64,000 nucleotides of DNA from Metridium senile (GCA_949775045.1 OX459095.1:27974564-28038563), one strand, 5' to 3'; positions 13,105 through 24,559 are shown, numbered from the stretch's first letter. The notes: a model not told the origin generated them from the sequence alone. Numbers and translations are program-made.

Positions 13105-13200
13105 ACGTGTGTGATTGGTCAAAATATGTCAGCAAGTACACACAGCTGCACTAGAGGATAAAACAGGACAAAATACCTCCACCGGCTAGCAGAACTGAAC
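13105..13200 (+). promoter_or_regulatory. Probable core promoter of the Id-like gene
   Basis: GATTGG (inverted CCAAT) lies at 13113-13118, an E-box CAGCTG at 13143-13148 and a TATA-like GATAAAA at 13157-13163. A start site about 30 bp downstream would leave a 5' UTR of roughly 35 bases before the ATG at 13224. The E-box fits feedback by bHLH factors, which is inference. Confidence 0.5.
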
Positions 13201-13223
13201 CAGCTACTGTCGTTCGTCTAGCA

Positions 13224-13553
13224 ATGAAACCACAGACAAACTCCACTCACTCCAAACTAGAGGAGTCTTTAAGGCTTACCCTACGTTCAGCTTCGACTAT
13301 AACACATGGACGACTTCTAGAAACAACACACGATATACCGATGAGTGTTTACTATGAAATGTTGAGAAAAATGGTTCCTTGCATTCCTTTAGGAAGACAA
13401 CTCAGCCGTGTTGAGATTTTACAGAATGTGATCGATTATATACAAGATTTACAAAACGCCTTGGAGTCACAATCGGCATCGCTACGAACAGCAACTACGA
13501 CCCGAGCTAGAAGACGACCTCTCACTTCTATCTCATTGAATAAAAACACCTAA
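13224..13553 (+). CDS. Id-type helix-loop-helix protein (inhibitor of DNA binding)
   Basis: This 109-residue protein resembles the Id family, HLH proteins that dimerise with E-protein-type bHLH factors in the nucleus and block DNA binding. The HLH spans about residues 41-83. Helix 1 contains YYEMLRKMVPCIPLGRQLSR, and helix 2 contains VEILQNVIDYIQDLQNALE, very close to the canonical Id helix 2. The basic DNA-binding stretch that precedes helix 1 in bHLH activators is absent (THDIPMS instead), which is the defining Id feature. The N-terminal 40 residues and the Thr/Arg-rich tail are low-complexity. A good splice donor (AAG/GTAGGA) sits directly after the stop codon at 13553, so an intron in the 3' UTR is likely. 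Vertebrate Id genes also have an intron near the end of the coding region. A Hairy/E(spl) or Emc-type HLH is less likely; Emc is the insect Id. Confidence 0.9.
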   Translation: MKPQTNSTHSKLEESLRLTLRSASTITHGRLLETTHDIPMSVYYEMLRKMVPCIPLGRQLSRVEILQNVIDYIQDLQNALESQSASLRTATTTRARRRPLTSISLNKNT

Positions 13554-16500
13554 GGTAGGAATAACTTGATAACTTTACAACCACAACTCATATAACGATT
13601 CTAAAAACTTAAAATTGATAAAAAGAAATTGGTTTGTTTTTAACTTATGTCAAAAGAGATTATATTTTTGCGTTACAATTAGCGATGCTCATTTTCTGTC
13701 ACAAACTCAGTCAAAATAAATAATTGTTTGCAAAACTGAAACCCATGATTTTGCTCGAATTCATTATTAGCAACATTCCCAAAATTTTAATTTGACATAT
13801 TGAATGTCTGTGAAATATCGCAGGCGATAGTTAGTTGACATTTTGAATCACATTCGTGAATTCTTGAACGACTGTGTATTGTGATCTGAAGGCAAGCTTT
13901 TGTACGACCTGAGAAGTTGTTTAAACAAATGAAAACGCCGGTGAATATTAAAGTAGTCTCAACTCTGACTGAAAACTTGTAAATAAAGAATAAATTTGCG
14001 AATATCAGCAAACCGTCTTGAATAAGTGAATTGTGGCGAACGAGTACTTACAGGCCTCAATGACAAACACACCGAAAGAAGCCAGAAAAATTCAAACCAT
14101 ACATAAATCCTTCATTCCTAGTTATCAAAACGCACACAAATAAAGATATAATTTTTCCCAAGAAACGTTTTGTATGTTTGTAAAGCTAAAGGTCTCTATT
14201 TTAGCCGTGAAGGGCCCTTGAAGGGAACGATCCGGCTTATCTCAAAACGGGACAGCAAAAACACAGGAAACACTCCAGCAAGTTTTGTTATGGCCAGATG
14301 TGTTTAGCATTTTGTTTCAAAGATAAAGAATTGTCTAGAGCAAAGCAATGATATTGTCATTTATAGTGATTTAAGTGTAGGATGTTATTGATAAGAGTCT
14401 AAACAGACGGAAGCATGCAACTATGGATCATTATTCTTATCTTGGTGTGTTGTTTTGGGTTTCAGACATGGCTTGCATGGTCGTATATTCTGGTTTAGAT
14501 CTATTGACGACAAGGAATCAAGATTGGAATAAATCTGGCGCAGCTTGGGCATATCTTTCATGACGAGAACAATATATATTCACTCAAGTTATCTCAGTGA
14601 AAACAGATCGAATAGGAATATTATTCCAGTTTTAATTCTCATTTTCATTATTTCTCTTAGGCACTTTATTGCTTCGTTTTAGAAGCGTACATCCCTGTTT
14701 GGTTGTCATACCAACTGTTGTACTGTATATTCACTTTAGTAAGGTCGAATAATAATGAAAATAGAAGGGAATAGAAGACCACTTGATATCCCACTTTTAT
14801 TTCACTGATTCCTACAGCGTATGCCCTTCGTAATAGAAGCAAAATAAATCTTTATAATGTATTACATTGATACCAAAATCCGATTCCTGTTTGACTATAT
14901 ATCCAAGTTATTGTACTGAATGGTGATAATCTCACTCATTTAATATTCCCGCTTTTATTTTGTCGATTCCAATTCAAATAGCTAGAATCTTTTGCTCTTG
15001 AAATATTCTTGTATGTATTCAGACTTTTTAAATAACCATTTGTGTATAGAAGCATTTGGAAATGTTATCAGTGATTTGCAAGACATATAGCGATTCGATC
15101 AGTTGGGATTAGCGGAATCGTCAAACACATCCCCACTGATTTGGCAAGAAACGAAAAGTAATGATATTGTAATTACTAATAGACGAAACGCAAACTGTAA
15201 ATACAAACGTACTATCTATTTTTGTAACAAACAATAAATGTTTTAACTTAACATGAGTTGTTGTTGACTTTGTAAATATCAACCAAAAGCGTGTTTTTTC
15301 TCATTCCGTATACACGTTCTGTTAAAGTACTCTCGTGGACGCCCTAGTGCTTACTTAAAGACTTAAACAGATTTGAACGACGGTATGCGGTTCTGTTTTA
15401 CCAGTTATCTAGTACGCGCCGCTAAGATGTATTTACCAGATTTCTTATAGTTTGATAAATTCAAATACGCATCCGTCCCCACTAGTACCGAGTCCTAAAG
15501 CTTCAACTTTCTCGTTACTGTCCAAATCATTTCTGTGGGGTCTGTTTTCTAGTTAATCTCCAAGTTTGGTATAATTGATTTCTAATTTGAAAGTACAGTT
15601 ACAAGCTATTAGCTTCACTATTAGCTTAATCGATTTTTCATGTGTATACGTTGGCGCACACCGCACGGCCTTGGCGACATGCACCACTATAGAGAACTTT
15701 TAAAACAACATCAGAAGGTTTTAGCCCAAGCTCTCGTTATTTAAAACCGCAAGTGTTGAAAGGTCATTGTTAGTTCATACGCCACGGAATCGCTCGAACG
15801 CGGTTTCGATGGGTTTATTTAGTAAATATCTAAAAAGATAAAAAGTTTTCTTTGAGTAATGTAAGTTTAGTGTAAGTACGTGAAAAGGGGAGGGGAAGGT
15901 CCCTTAAAAGGCGTGTTCCCGTGCGCCCATTAAGCTTTTAACCATTGTTTGTCTTTAGAATTATATCTGTCAGCAGGCTTCAAGTGATGAACGAAAAGTC
16001 ACGCAGTTGGATTAAAACAACTCGGCATATTACACGGCATAAACTACATTTTATGCTTCCCCTAAAACATTCAATTGAAAGCAGTGGTGTAAAAGTGTTT
16101 TGTGAACATCGTCCAATAACGTATGGATGCTATAGAGCTCGCTCGAGTCCATTGTTCGTCGATTAGCAACTGAAGTACGTTATGTTTCGATATGTTGGCT
16201 ACTACAGGTACATTGGCAAGTACCATTCTAAGTTCTCGATGTACGTGTCGTTTTCAGTAACTCCGCGTTTCTTGAAACCCAAAACGCATTTCGTTAGTTA
16301 TCGTTGATTTCTATACCTTATATACAAGGGTCATTTGTTTTCAAATGAGGAGATTTACCTGTTTGATATAGACATATACTTGTGGGTGTTTGATATTAGA
16401 TCAGCTTATACAGTTTTTTAATGATTTGTTCTCTATCGTGGATTAACTCTATCTTAAAAAACAACTAACAGACTTTTGACAAAGGATCGAACAAAAGAGA

Positions 16501-16677
16501 TTACGGGCCTGTTTATCATACCACCGCCATCTCCCACCAGGTAGTTGACTACTATGTTCACTATTTCTATCTGGAAAACAGATGTGTGTGCATCATGGGA
16601 GTTGGCTTCAAAGGGCGGTACAACTGCCATACATTGAGGTTATTGCAAACCCTATTATATTTGTCTATATTTACACC
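13554..16677. other. Intergenic, no gene recognised
   Basis: Unique-looking AT-rich DNA. It contains several AATAAA hexamers (about 13983, 14140, 15233) that could end the Id-like transcript, including one spliced just after the stop codon. No other exon or repeat array stands out. Confidence 0.5.
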
Positions 16678-16919
16678 TAACTTATTCCACTTAATTTTCG
16701 CGACACCAAAATTTTGAGATTTTTGGATGGCGATATTTCGCGGCACTTTATTTTCGCGATTTCGCTTTTTTCGTTAAAACTAAGTCACTTTATTTTCGCG
16801 ATTCTGCCGTGAAAGATGTCAAATTTGAACGAATGGGTTTTCGAAACGAGTTTTCGTGTTTTTTTTTTTAAATCGCGAAATTCGCGGAATTTAAGTGACG
16901 CGAAAAGTGGAATAAGGTA
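16678..16919. mobile_element. MITE with CTTATTCCACTT / TTTTCGCGA termini
   Basis: TAACTTATTCCACTTAATTT at the left is mirrored by AAGTGGAATAAGGTA at the right. The interior is packed with TTTTCGCGA and TCGCGAAA blocks. A relative lies at 19928-20153. It directly abuts, and may truncate, MITE A copy 2. Confidence 0.8.
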
Positions 16920-17211
16920 TTTCAATAATCAATGTCACAGGCGAAGGTACAGCCTACACTCTGAAGCCTGTAAAGAATGCTGGTAACATGAATATAAATC
17001 GTTGGTTTATTACTCGTTTTTTCAATAAATATTTGTAGTTTCATCATCTACTACTATAACTACTAGTTTCTGGTCATATAACACAAACACACACAAGCAA
17101 AAATATGCTATGAATAAATCGAGAAGATAAGAAAATACCGACATTCTTTGCAGGCTTCAGAGTGTGGACTTTAGCTTTGATTGCGACTACGATTTTTGAA
17201 ATAGGTGTATA
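16917..17211. mobile_element. MITE family A, copy 2
   Basis: Shares TCTGAAGCCTG/CAGGCTTCAGA arms and the GATTTTTGAAATAGGTGTA right terminus with the other copies. The left terminus is degraded where it meets the neighbouring MITE. Confidence 0.85.
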
Positions 17212-17235
17212 CCCACAATACGAGGTTGCACAATA

Positions 17236-17385
17236 CAGGGGCGGATCAAGAAATTTGTCAGGGGGTGTCCCAATTGCAAATGAAGGGCTCTTGTGGTGTC
17301 AGGGGGTGTCCGGTCCCTAAATGTCTTAAATGAAATAGGGGTAATTGCGGGGTGCCTCTAGGGACACTACCTAGATCCGCCCCTG
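17236..17385. mobile_element. 150-bp hAT-type MITE
   Basis: The termini CAGGGGCGGATC and GATCCGCCCCTG are a classic hAT-style terminal inverted repeat. The internal motif CAGGGGGTGTCC is repeated. I could not find an intact 8-bp target duplication. Confidence 0.75.
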
Positions 17386-17390
17386 CAAGA

Positions 17391-18535
17391 TAGTATTTGA
17401 CTTGCAATGTATACAAGATGAAGTTCGATGACGTCATAGTGTCAGTGTTGATTCAATGCTGTTACGTGTTTATATTTATAACCACCATAGTATTTGACTT
17501 GTAATGTATGCAACATAAGTTTGATGTCTTCATAGTGTCAGTGCTTGTTCAATGCTGTTACGTGTTTATATTTATAACCACCATAGTATTTGACTTGCAA
17601 TGTATGCAACATAAGTTTGATGGCTTAATACTGTCAGAGTTGGTTCAATGCTGTTACGTGTTTATATTTATAACCACCATGGTATTTGACTTGCAATGTA
17701 TGCAACATAAGTTTGATGGCTTAGTACTGTCAGAGTTGGTTCAATGCTGTCACGTGTTTATATTTATAACCAACTACCATAGTATTTGACTTGCAATGTA
17801 TGCAACATAAGTTTGATGTCTTCATAGTGTCAGTGCTTGTTCAATGCTGTTACGTGTTTATATTTATAACCACCATAGTATTTGACTTGCAATGTATGCA
17901 ACATAAGTTTGATGGCTTAATACTGTCAGAGTTGATTCAATGCTGTTACGTGTTTATATTTATATCCACCATAGTATTTGACTTGCAATGTATGCAACAT
18001 AAGTTTGATGGCTTAATACTGTCAGAGTTGGTTCAATGCTATTACGTGTTTATATTTATAACCACCATGGTATTTGACTTGCAATGTATGCAACATAAGT
18101 TTGATGGCTTAGTACTGTCAGAGTTGGTTCAATGCTGTCACGTGTTTATATTTATAACCAACTACCATAGTATTTGACTTGCAATGTATGCAACATAAGT
18201 TTGATGTCTTCATATAGTGTCAGTGCTTGTTCAATGCTGTTACGTGTTTATATTTATAACCACCATAGTATTTGACTTGCAATGTATGCAACATAAGTTT
18301 GATGTCTTAATACTGTCAGTGCTTGTTCAATGCTGTTACGTGTTTATATTTATAACCACCATAGTATTTGACTTGCAATGTATGCAACATAAGTTTGATG
18401 TCTTCATAGTGTCAGTGCTTGTTCAATGCTGTTACGTGTTTGACTTTTAATGTACACAAGATGAAATGTGATGTCTTAATACTGTCAGAGTTGATTCAAT
18501 GCTGTTACGCGTTTATATTTATAACCACCATGGTC
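17391..18535. repeat. 96-bp minisatellite, about 12 copies, frame-preserving
   Basis: The unit contains GTATTTGACTTGCAATGTAT, then GCAACATAAGTTTGATG and CAATGCTGTTACGTGTTTAT. The 96-bp period is a multiple of three and lacks stops in one frame. This creates open frames of 32-residue hydrophobic repeats (for example 17508-17789 and 17791-18177). Copies carry point changes and small in-array indels. No promoter, splice context or start conservation supports a protein. Confidence 0.95.
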
Positions 18536-19021
18536 GATTCAAAGTCTGGATGCCACATTTTGTTCTCGAATCACGAAGTGATATCTGTTACACAGATAAC
18601 ATGCATAGCCCGTTTTATTGAAACAAGTTTTTATTCGTCAACCAAGTGCAATCAAGTGTCTGATCAGTTAGATAAACACAAGAAAGAAAAACAAAAACAA
18701 TGAGTGTAATATAATTAATATTACGATATGAAAAAGTGTTTCACGGCTTATGAAAACCATTTTTCACTAATACACTTTGGTTCAATGGTTTGTGGAAAAC
18801 CGCGCTCTTGTACTTCCGCTAAGTTAAAAACTCGATTTAGTTTAACTGTTTCGCGGGGGAAAAAAACTAAAATTGCATGAAAATATTTGTTTCTATTTTC
18901 GCAGTACATATATACATCCAATATGTAATCCCAAGATTGTTCCCCGTCACTAAAACAGAGAGCTTAGCTTGAATTAACCTAACAAGTTCAAGATGCCAAC
19001 CAAAGTAGCAGATTTAGCAGA

Positions 19022-19500
19022 GTGTCATGCAGAGACCAAATCCCCTGCGTGGAACACCTGATCAATGGACGTTTAATGCAAAACCCATGTCAACGTGCTT
19101 CGATTTTTTTTTTAATTCTGTGCATGGAACACTTGATCAATGGAACCCAACTAATGCAAAACCCATGTCAACATTATTTCAGCACAACCACTTTCGATGA
19201 CTGATACTGAAATGTCTGTTTTATTATCCTGTGCATGGAACACTTGATCAATGGAACCCAACTAATGCAAAACCCATGTCAACATTATTTCAGCACAACC
19301 ACTTTCGATGACTGATACTGAAATGTCTTTTTTTTATAATTCTGTGCATGGAACACTTGATCAATGGAACCCAACTAATGCAAAACCCATGTCAACATGC
19401 TTTCAGCACAACTACTTGAGATGACTATTACTGAAATTTTTGGAACACTTGATCAGTGGAAGTTTAATGCAAAGCCCATGCCGTCGTGCTTTCAGTATAA
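19022..19500. repeat. Tandem repeat of about 115 bp, four to five copies
   Basis: Units share TGGAACACTTGATCAATGGA, then AATGCAAAACCCATGTCAAC and CAGCACAACCACTT. The inner two copies are nearly identical and the outer ones are diverged, as expected of an array expanding from its centre. Confidence 0.9.
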
Positions 19501-19517
19501 CTGCTTGAAGGTTTCAA

Positions 19518-19812
19518 ATACACCTATTTCAAAAATGGTAGTCGCAATCAAGCTAAAGTCCACACTCTGAAGCCTGCAAAGGATGATGGTATTTCTACTC
19601 TTGTTATCGATATATTCAAAATATATTTTTATTGTACGTGTCTGTGTTATATGAACATAACAAGTTTTGCAGTGATAGATGATGAAACAAATATTTATTT
19701 AGAAAGCGCGTAATAAATCACACATTCAGTTCATATTGCCGACATCCTTTGCAGGCTTCAGAGTGTGGACTGTAGCTTTGATTACGACAACGATTATTGA
19801 AATAGGTGTATA
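19518..19812. mobile_element. MITE family A, copy 3 (best preserved)
   Basis: TA-CACCTATTTCAAAAATGG at the left and GAAATAGGTG-TA at the right give clean inverted termini inside a TA duplication. It is 295 bp long with no coding capacity. Confidence 0.9.
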
Positions 19813-19927
19813 ATACTCAGTGTACATAGAACATTTGATCGATGCAACCCGATTTAAAACTTTCAAAATACCAATTTCGTTGACTGTCATCGGATGCTGT
19901 AAGGTTTTCACAATCCTGTGCAAAGAA

Positions 19928-20153
19928 TACCTTATTAATTCGTACTAATTTTCGCGGGTACAATTTTCGCGAAATCGGAACAGGCATATTTCGCAGGCAT
20001 TAATTTTCGCGTTTTTTGCCAGAAAAATAAATTTAAGGGCATTAAATTGTTTAATTTTTTGCGTAAACTTTTTTTCGCAGGTCTTTAATAAATTTCGCGA
20101 TTTTTTAGAAATCGCGAAATTAGAGACTCGCGAAAATTAGTGCGAATAAGGTA
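19928..20153. mobile_element. MITE with CCTTATT / TTTTCGCGA termini, second copy
   Basis: TACCTTATTAATTCGTACTA at the left is mirrored by TTAGTGCGAATAAGGTA at the right. The interior carries repeated TTTTCGCG/CGCGAAAA blocks like 16678-16919. TA flanks suggest a TA target. Confidence 0.8.
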
Positions 20154-20541
20154 GTACTTGCGTGGAAGGTTAGTCTAATGCCATGACTACAATGTGTAGA
20201 TACTATTTCAGTTGAAGATTTTGTGAACATTCGTTGTAATTACTTTTATAAATTTCTTGGGGACGAGTTTGGTAGCCTCATCGGTCTGGACTTGAACGCC
20301 TAGTACCCCTCCCCCAACAGTCACTGCTATGTATGGCGAGACAAAATAGTAAGGTAGAAGAAAATTGGGAAAACAAAGATGGAAAAAAACCCCACACACA
20401 TTAAAACAGAAAGAAAAAATGAAGCAAATTATACCGGACCACATATTTTAGTGATTAAAATAAAAATAATAAAATAAAATTTTTTGCTATTAAAATAATT
20501 ATGGAAAGCCATTAATTAGTGCATGTGAACTAAAGATCCAT

Positions 20542-20547
20542 TTTATT
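20542..20547 (-). other. Probable MRPL15 polyadenylation signal
   Basis: AATAAA on the minus strand, about 290 bases past the MRPL15 stop. It lies beyond the duplicated copy of the exon end, so that copy would fall in the 3' UTR. Confidence 0.45.
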
Positions 20548-20643
20548 CAGCCAAAACGTCATTGCAGTTTGAAGTTGACTTTACTCATTTTACTTCCATA
20601 TATCACCACAATTCATCAATCTACAATCTACAATTGTAACAAG

Positions 20644-20938
20644 AGCCAGTGGTACAAATAATACACTAAAAACCTAAACATTCAATCCACTTCATTCAAT
20701 TTCTTAAATGTTCTTAGTCTTGCCTGCTCTAATTTCTCCGGGTCAGCGAGATATCCACGGTGTTCAATACTAGTGTATTTTCCCTTTTAAACAATAGCCA
20801 TTGGTACAAATAAAACACTAAAAACCTAAACGTTCAATCCACTTCATTCATTTCATTCAATTTCTTAAATGTTCTTAGTCTTGCCTGCTCTAATTTCTCT
20901 GGGTCAGCGAGATATCCACGGTGTTCAATACTAGTGTA
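20644..20938. repeat. Tandem duplication of the 3' end of the MRPL15 last exon
   Basis: Positions 20644-20777 and 20797-20938 are near-identical direct copies. They cover the last coding codons, the stop and early 3' UTR. The gene-proximal copy carries a 9-bp in-frame insertion that adds three residues just before the stop. The distal copy lies in the predicted 3' UTR. Confidence 0.93.
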
Positions 20939-23900
20939 GTATGGCATTAGTTTAGAGGGGGGCTGGGCTCGTCTTGGCACCAGTGTTTCCTCATATTTTT
21001 CAGGTTTCAATAACACTCGTATTCCTAGTTCGTTGTAATGAGCACATGTTATCTTGCCTCCCTGTTTTTCAATTGCTTCTATGGCCGTCTTGGATGCCTT
21101 GCTTACTTCAATATCTACCTTCGCCTTGAACCATGAATCACCCTGGAAACAAACGTACATAGAGGATATAGAGTACCGAAGTGTGATGTCACTATTTTTT
21201 TTTTTTTATCTTTTCCTATTCAAATAATTTTCATCATAGAATGCTAGTCAAAAAATATACTGCCCGAAAATTTGGGATCATTTGAGTGTGGAACGGCTGA
21301 GATATGATTTTTTGAATGTAAAATTTTCTCCATACAAAGTCTCTTATTTTTTGGCCTGGTTCTAACCGGTTGGAACCAGGGCAAAAATAAGAGACTTTGT
21401 ATGGAGAAAATTTTACATTCAAAAAATAGCTCATAGCACTTTACAATCTATCAAAAACAGGTTCCCATTTAAATCTGTACTTATGCAAATTGTTTTGATG
21501 TGTGCTAAACACACAGATCAACCAATCAGAGTATATTATTTCTGAAGTGAACTTCTCTGATTGGTTGATCTGTGTGTTTAGCACACATCAACAAAATTTG
21601 CATAAGTACAGGTTTAAATGGGAAAGTACAGATTTAAATGGGAACCTGTTTAATGTGTATATGGAGGACTTGTCGGACTGCTGAAAACCAGCAGTTTACA
21701 ATCATAAGTGTTGTTAGTGAATGCCTCCGAGGCCTGACAATTGTACCGGGAGATAATTCCCTACTCTTTGCGAACATAGCACAACAGGATCTTTAACGTC
21801 CAACTTATATAGGATTAGAGTAAAAGCAGATGGGATTTACGTCCTTATATCCTAGAAGACGAGGCACGAGGACGTGCCCAAGGACACAACGCAATCTTCC
21901 TGTAGGCCCAGAATCCGATCCACTGACCACTAGACCATCACTAGACCATCACACCTCTCTCTATATATATGAGTTTGAATTCTTATTTGCTTAGGCTAAG
22001 CCTTTGGTAGTTTGTGATATATGTATTTAGTACAGTGGTATTTGGTGCTTTAATGGCATTGCAATAGGTGGGCGTAGTGTTTACAAGTGTTGGTATTGTG
22101 ATGCTAATTTACCAACCATTTTCACAAAATATATTTTAATCTTCTTCGTTCTATTAATAATGATTGGTTGGCAAAACCAATATACTCACAGTTGCTAGTA
22201 GTTTTACACCATGTGTTATTTTGCCTACCGCTCCAGCCCTCCATAAATGATACATTGTGATTGGTTGTGATGGATCCAACCGTTTACTATCTAACAAGTA
22301 TTGTAATCTGTTTAGGTTGAGAGGCTCATATAGTTTCTCAAATCTACAACAAAGAAAACAGAAATAGTGATCAATGATGAAATAGCAAAACCTGAAAAAT
22401 TCAAAGTTTCCAGCTAGGAAAAAAATATCTTTGGTTAATTAAAAATGAACACAACTTTTTCCCATAAAAGTTGCTGTGTGTAAATTTAGATTTTATTTTT
22501 TACACGCAAATTCCTATTACCCTGGAAACCAGAAGGTTTTCTTGATTTAGTATTTGCAATTTAGCATGACAGTATATTTAGCATTTGTAAGTTCTCTGGC
22601 CCACTCTTCTGAATTTGCCTGTCAGGATTTTAATTGAATTGGTTCAAAACATTTGATTGGACAAAATTTGACATTTTGAAAATGATGGTTCCAAAACCAG
22701 ATTCGAAATCTTGGCTACAATCGAGTGTTACAAATCAACATTGATGTGAGCTTTTGAGCTTATATCCCAGGTTGAGCATCTTGTTAAGATCTTGTAAGAT
22801 CTGGTAAGATCATCCAAGATCTTACTAAAACCTTGGCAAGTATATTTCTTGGAAGGATCTTGGGAAGATCTTAATTAAATCTTGGAGTAAACTTGAAAGT
22901 TCATGCAAGTTCTTGCAGATTGAGGGTTACATGCCAAGATCTTGTAAGACCATGCCAGGATCGTGCTAGGATCTTACATGAACTTATGTGGATCTTGGAA
23001 AGATTTTCAACCTGGGTTGGCCTGAGGTTTATTTCTTGTGCTTATTGTTTACAAACCATCAGATTTACATGTACAAATACCAACGTAAGATAGAAGATAA
23101 CATCTGGAACCCAGGGTAAATATTTGTTTATTATTTTTGAGATGTTTCTCTAGTTTACTTACTTGTTTTTAAAGCCATGTTTTGGTATTCTAATATAGAA
23201 TGGTGTTTGCCCTCCTTCAAAGCCAAGTCTTGGTTTACCAGTTCTCTGGCCTTGTCCTTTATGACCACGCCCTGCTGTTTTACCTCGACCTGAGCCTGGA
23301 CCTCTTCCCTTACGACGATGCTGTAAAAGAATGATATATTTAGCTATTTTAATATTATCCTGTTCATAGACCACTTTCATAAATACCATAATATGTACTG
23401 AAAAATGATTAAGTAAACAGATATTTTAATATTTTAGCACTGTCATATGAAAGAAACACCTGAAATAGGCATGTTTGGAAGGTTTTGATGCTCTGGCTAA
23501 AATACCAAAGAAGTTATGCTCAATGAAAAATGTAGAGATTTGTATGTAATTTTCTCCTGAGGCCTTTGATGCCTCGTTTTGATGTTTTTCTGATTTTTCA
23601 AACTCTTATAGCTTCTTACAGATTTATTTGTTTTTTCTCAAACTTTCACAAGTTATTGTTATGGTGAATGTCTATCATATGATAGCTTTCTTATTCTTAA
23701 AACATCAATTTTAAAAATGATGATAATTAGTGGCAGCCATTTATGAAAGTCGTCTATGATATTAAATGCAATAAGAATATATAATAAGAATAATAAGTAA
23801 GGTTAACAAATAAAATATTCCTTTTTATTGTCAACATTATGCACCTATCAATTTCTTGCCCCAACAGGGGGAGTGCGGGCAAAGTCGGGCTATTGAACAT

Positions 23901-24555
23901 CAACTTTGCCTGTACGTGGGGCTGCTCGATGTTTTTTGAAAATGTCATCACAAAGTTCTGCGTCCGCAACAGTAACTTAAATATATGAGTAAGTATATGA
24001 ATTTGACGTCCCCAGGATACGGACTATTGACAAAAAGAAAAATGTCAATAGCCCCTGGGTATGCCCGCATTCCTCCCGTTGGAGCAAGACATTCATAGGT
24101 GCATTATAATCATCATCCATAGAAATCATCATCAATGATCATCGTGTAAGTGGGTTTTCTTATGTTGCAAGAGAAATATGGGAGAGATATGGAGGATTTG
24201 AATTGCGTTTTAAAAGACAAATATGATGTGTTTTAAAATTCTCCAACTAGAGAAAGTGAGTTTCTATCACGATTTCATGATATGGAAATGAAATATAACA
24301 CTTTTTCTGTGCTTCAGGTTTTTCATTTAATTTAATTTTAAGGATAGTTAGAGGCCATGCTGCAGATCTTTGAAATTCGATCATATTTTTATTATTATCC
24401 CAACTCTTGCTATCAAAATACAAAATAACCAGCACAAAATTAAGTTCAACTCCTACCGTTATAAATGCTTCTGGTAAATCTCTGATGTTATTTAAAGCTA
24501 CACGCGGTAGTTTCTTTAGAGCATCAAGATTCTTTTGCACATAGCACGCCGCCAT
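20834..24555 (-). CDS. MRPL15: Mitochondrial ribosomal protein L15 (uL15m), 4 exons
   Basis: Coding exons on the minus strand are 24457-24555, 23163-23320, 22190-22343 and 20834-21142. All use GT-AG junctions with consistent phases (0, 2, 0) and encode 239 residues. uL15m is a structural protein of the large mitoribosomal subunit. Exon 2 holds the signature Gly/Arg-rich loop ([18 protein letters not shown]) followed by [18 protein letters not shown], nearly identical to animal MRPL15. Exon 3 has [12 protein letters not shown], and exon 4 has [13 protein letters not shown] and [20 protein letters not shown]. The N-terminus ([18 protein letters not shown]) fits a mitochondrial leader and the family start. 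The start ATG sits in a perfect TISU motif. The protein stops about 55 residues short of human MRPL15 (296 aa). This shortening coincides with the terminal-exon duplication, so it may be derived in this lineage. Confidence 0.96.
21297..21435. mobile_element. Foldback element in MRPL15 intron 3
   Basis: A near-perfect palindrome: TTTTTTGAATGTAAAATTTT and TCTCCATACAAAGTCTCTTA at the left are mirrored at the right around CCTGGTTCTAACCGGTTGG. It is 139 bp long. Open frames reading through it are spurious. Confidence 0.88.
21456..21652. mobile_element. Second, adjacent foldback element in MRPL15 intron 3
   Basis: AACAGGTTCCCATTTAAATC, then AAACACACAGATCAACCAAT at the left, mirrored at the right. 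The centre is near 21547. An extra partial repeat (GTACAG-TTTAAATGGGAA) sits inside the right arm. It begins only 20 bp from the previous foldback. Confidence 0.88.
21720..21962 (-). mobile_element. tRNA-derived SINE, minus orientation
   Basis: On the minus strand a head with TGGTCTAGTGGTCAG and GGATCGGATTC resembles Pol III A and B boxes. The body contains GACGTTAAAGATCC and AGAGTAGGG, a block also found in the copies at 41640 and 42440. One TCTAGTGATGG segment of the head is duplicated. Confidence 0.65.
22766..23016. mobile_element. MITE rich in AAGATCTTG repeats, MRPL15 intron 2
   Basis: CCCAGGTTGA at the left is mirrored by TCAACCTGGG at the right. The interior is a degenerate series of AAGATCTTG/CTTGTAAGATC blocks, giving many small hairpins. 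Confidence 0.75.
23836..24110. mobile_element. MITE in MRPL15 intron 1
   Basis: ATTATGCACCTATCAATTTC and TTGCCCCAAC at the left are mirrored by GTTGGAGCAAGACATTCATA and GGTGCATTATAAT at the right. The inner arms GTGCGGGCA and TGCCCGCAT also pair. Confidence 0.82.
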
Positions 24556-24559
24556 CTTG
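24548..24559 (-). promoter_or_regulatory. Perfect TISU / YY1-type element over the MRPL15 start codon
   Basis: The minus strand reads CAAGATGGCGGC. This matches all 12 positions of the TISU consensus SAASATGGCGGC (Translation Initiator of Short 5' UTR). The ATG in the motif is the MRPL15 start codon. In mammals TISU acts both as a YY1 transcription site and as a scanning-independent initiator, and it is enriched in mitochondrial genes. Confidence 0.8.

Noticed and set aside
13224..13553. A DNA-binding bHLH activator
   Set aside because: There is no basic region before helix 1, and helix 2 is of Id type.
17508..18450. Membrane protein with 32-residue repeats
   Set aside because: The frame is produced by a 96-bp minisatellite and is interrupted by array indels.
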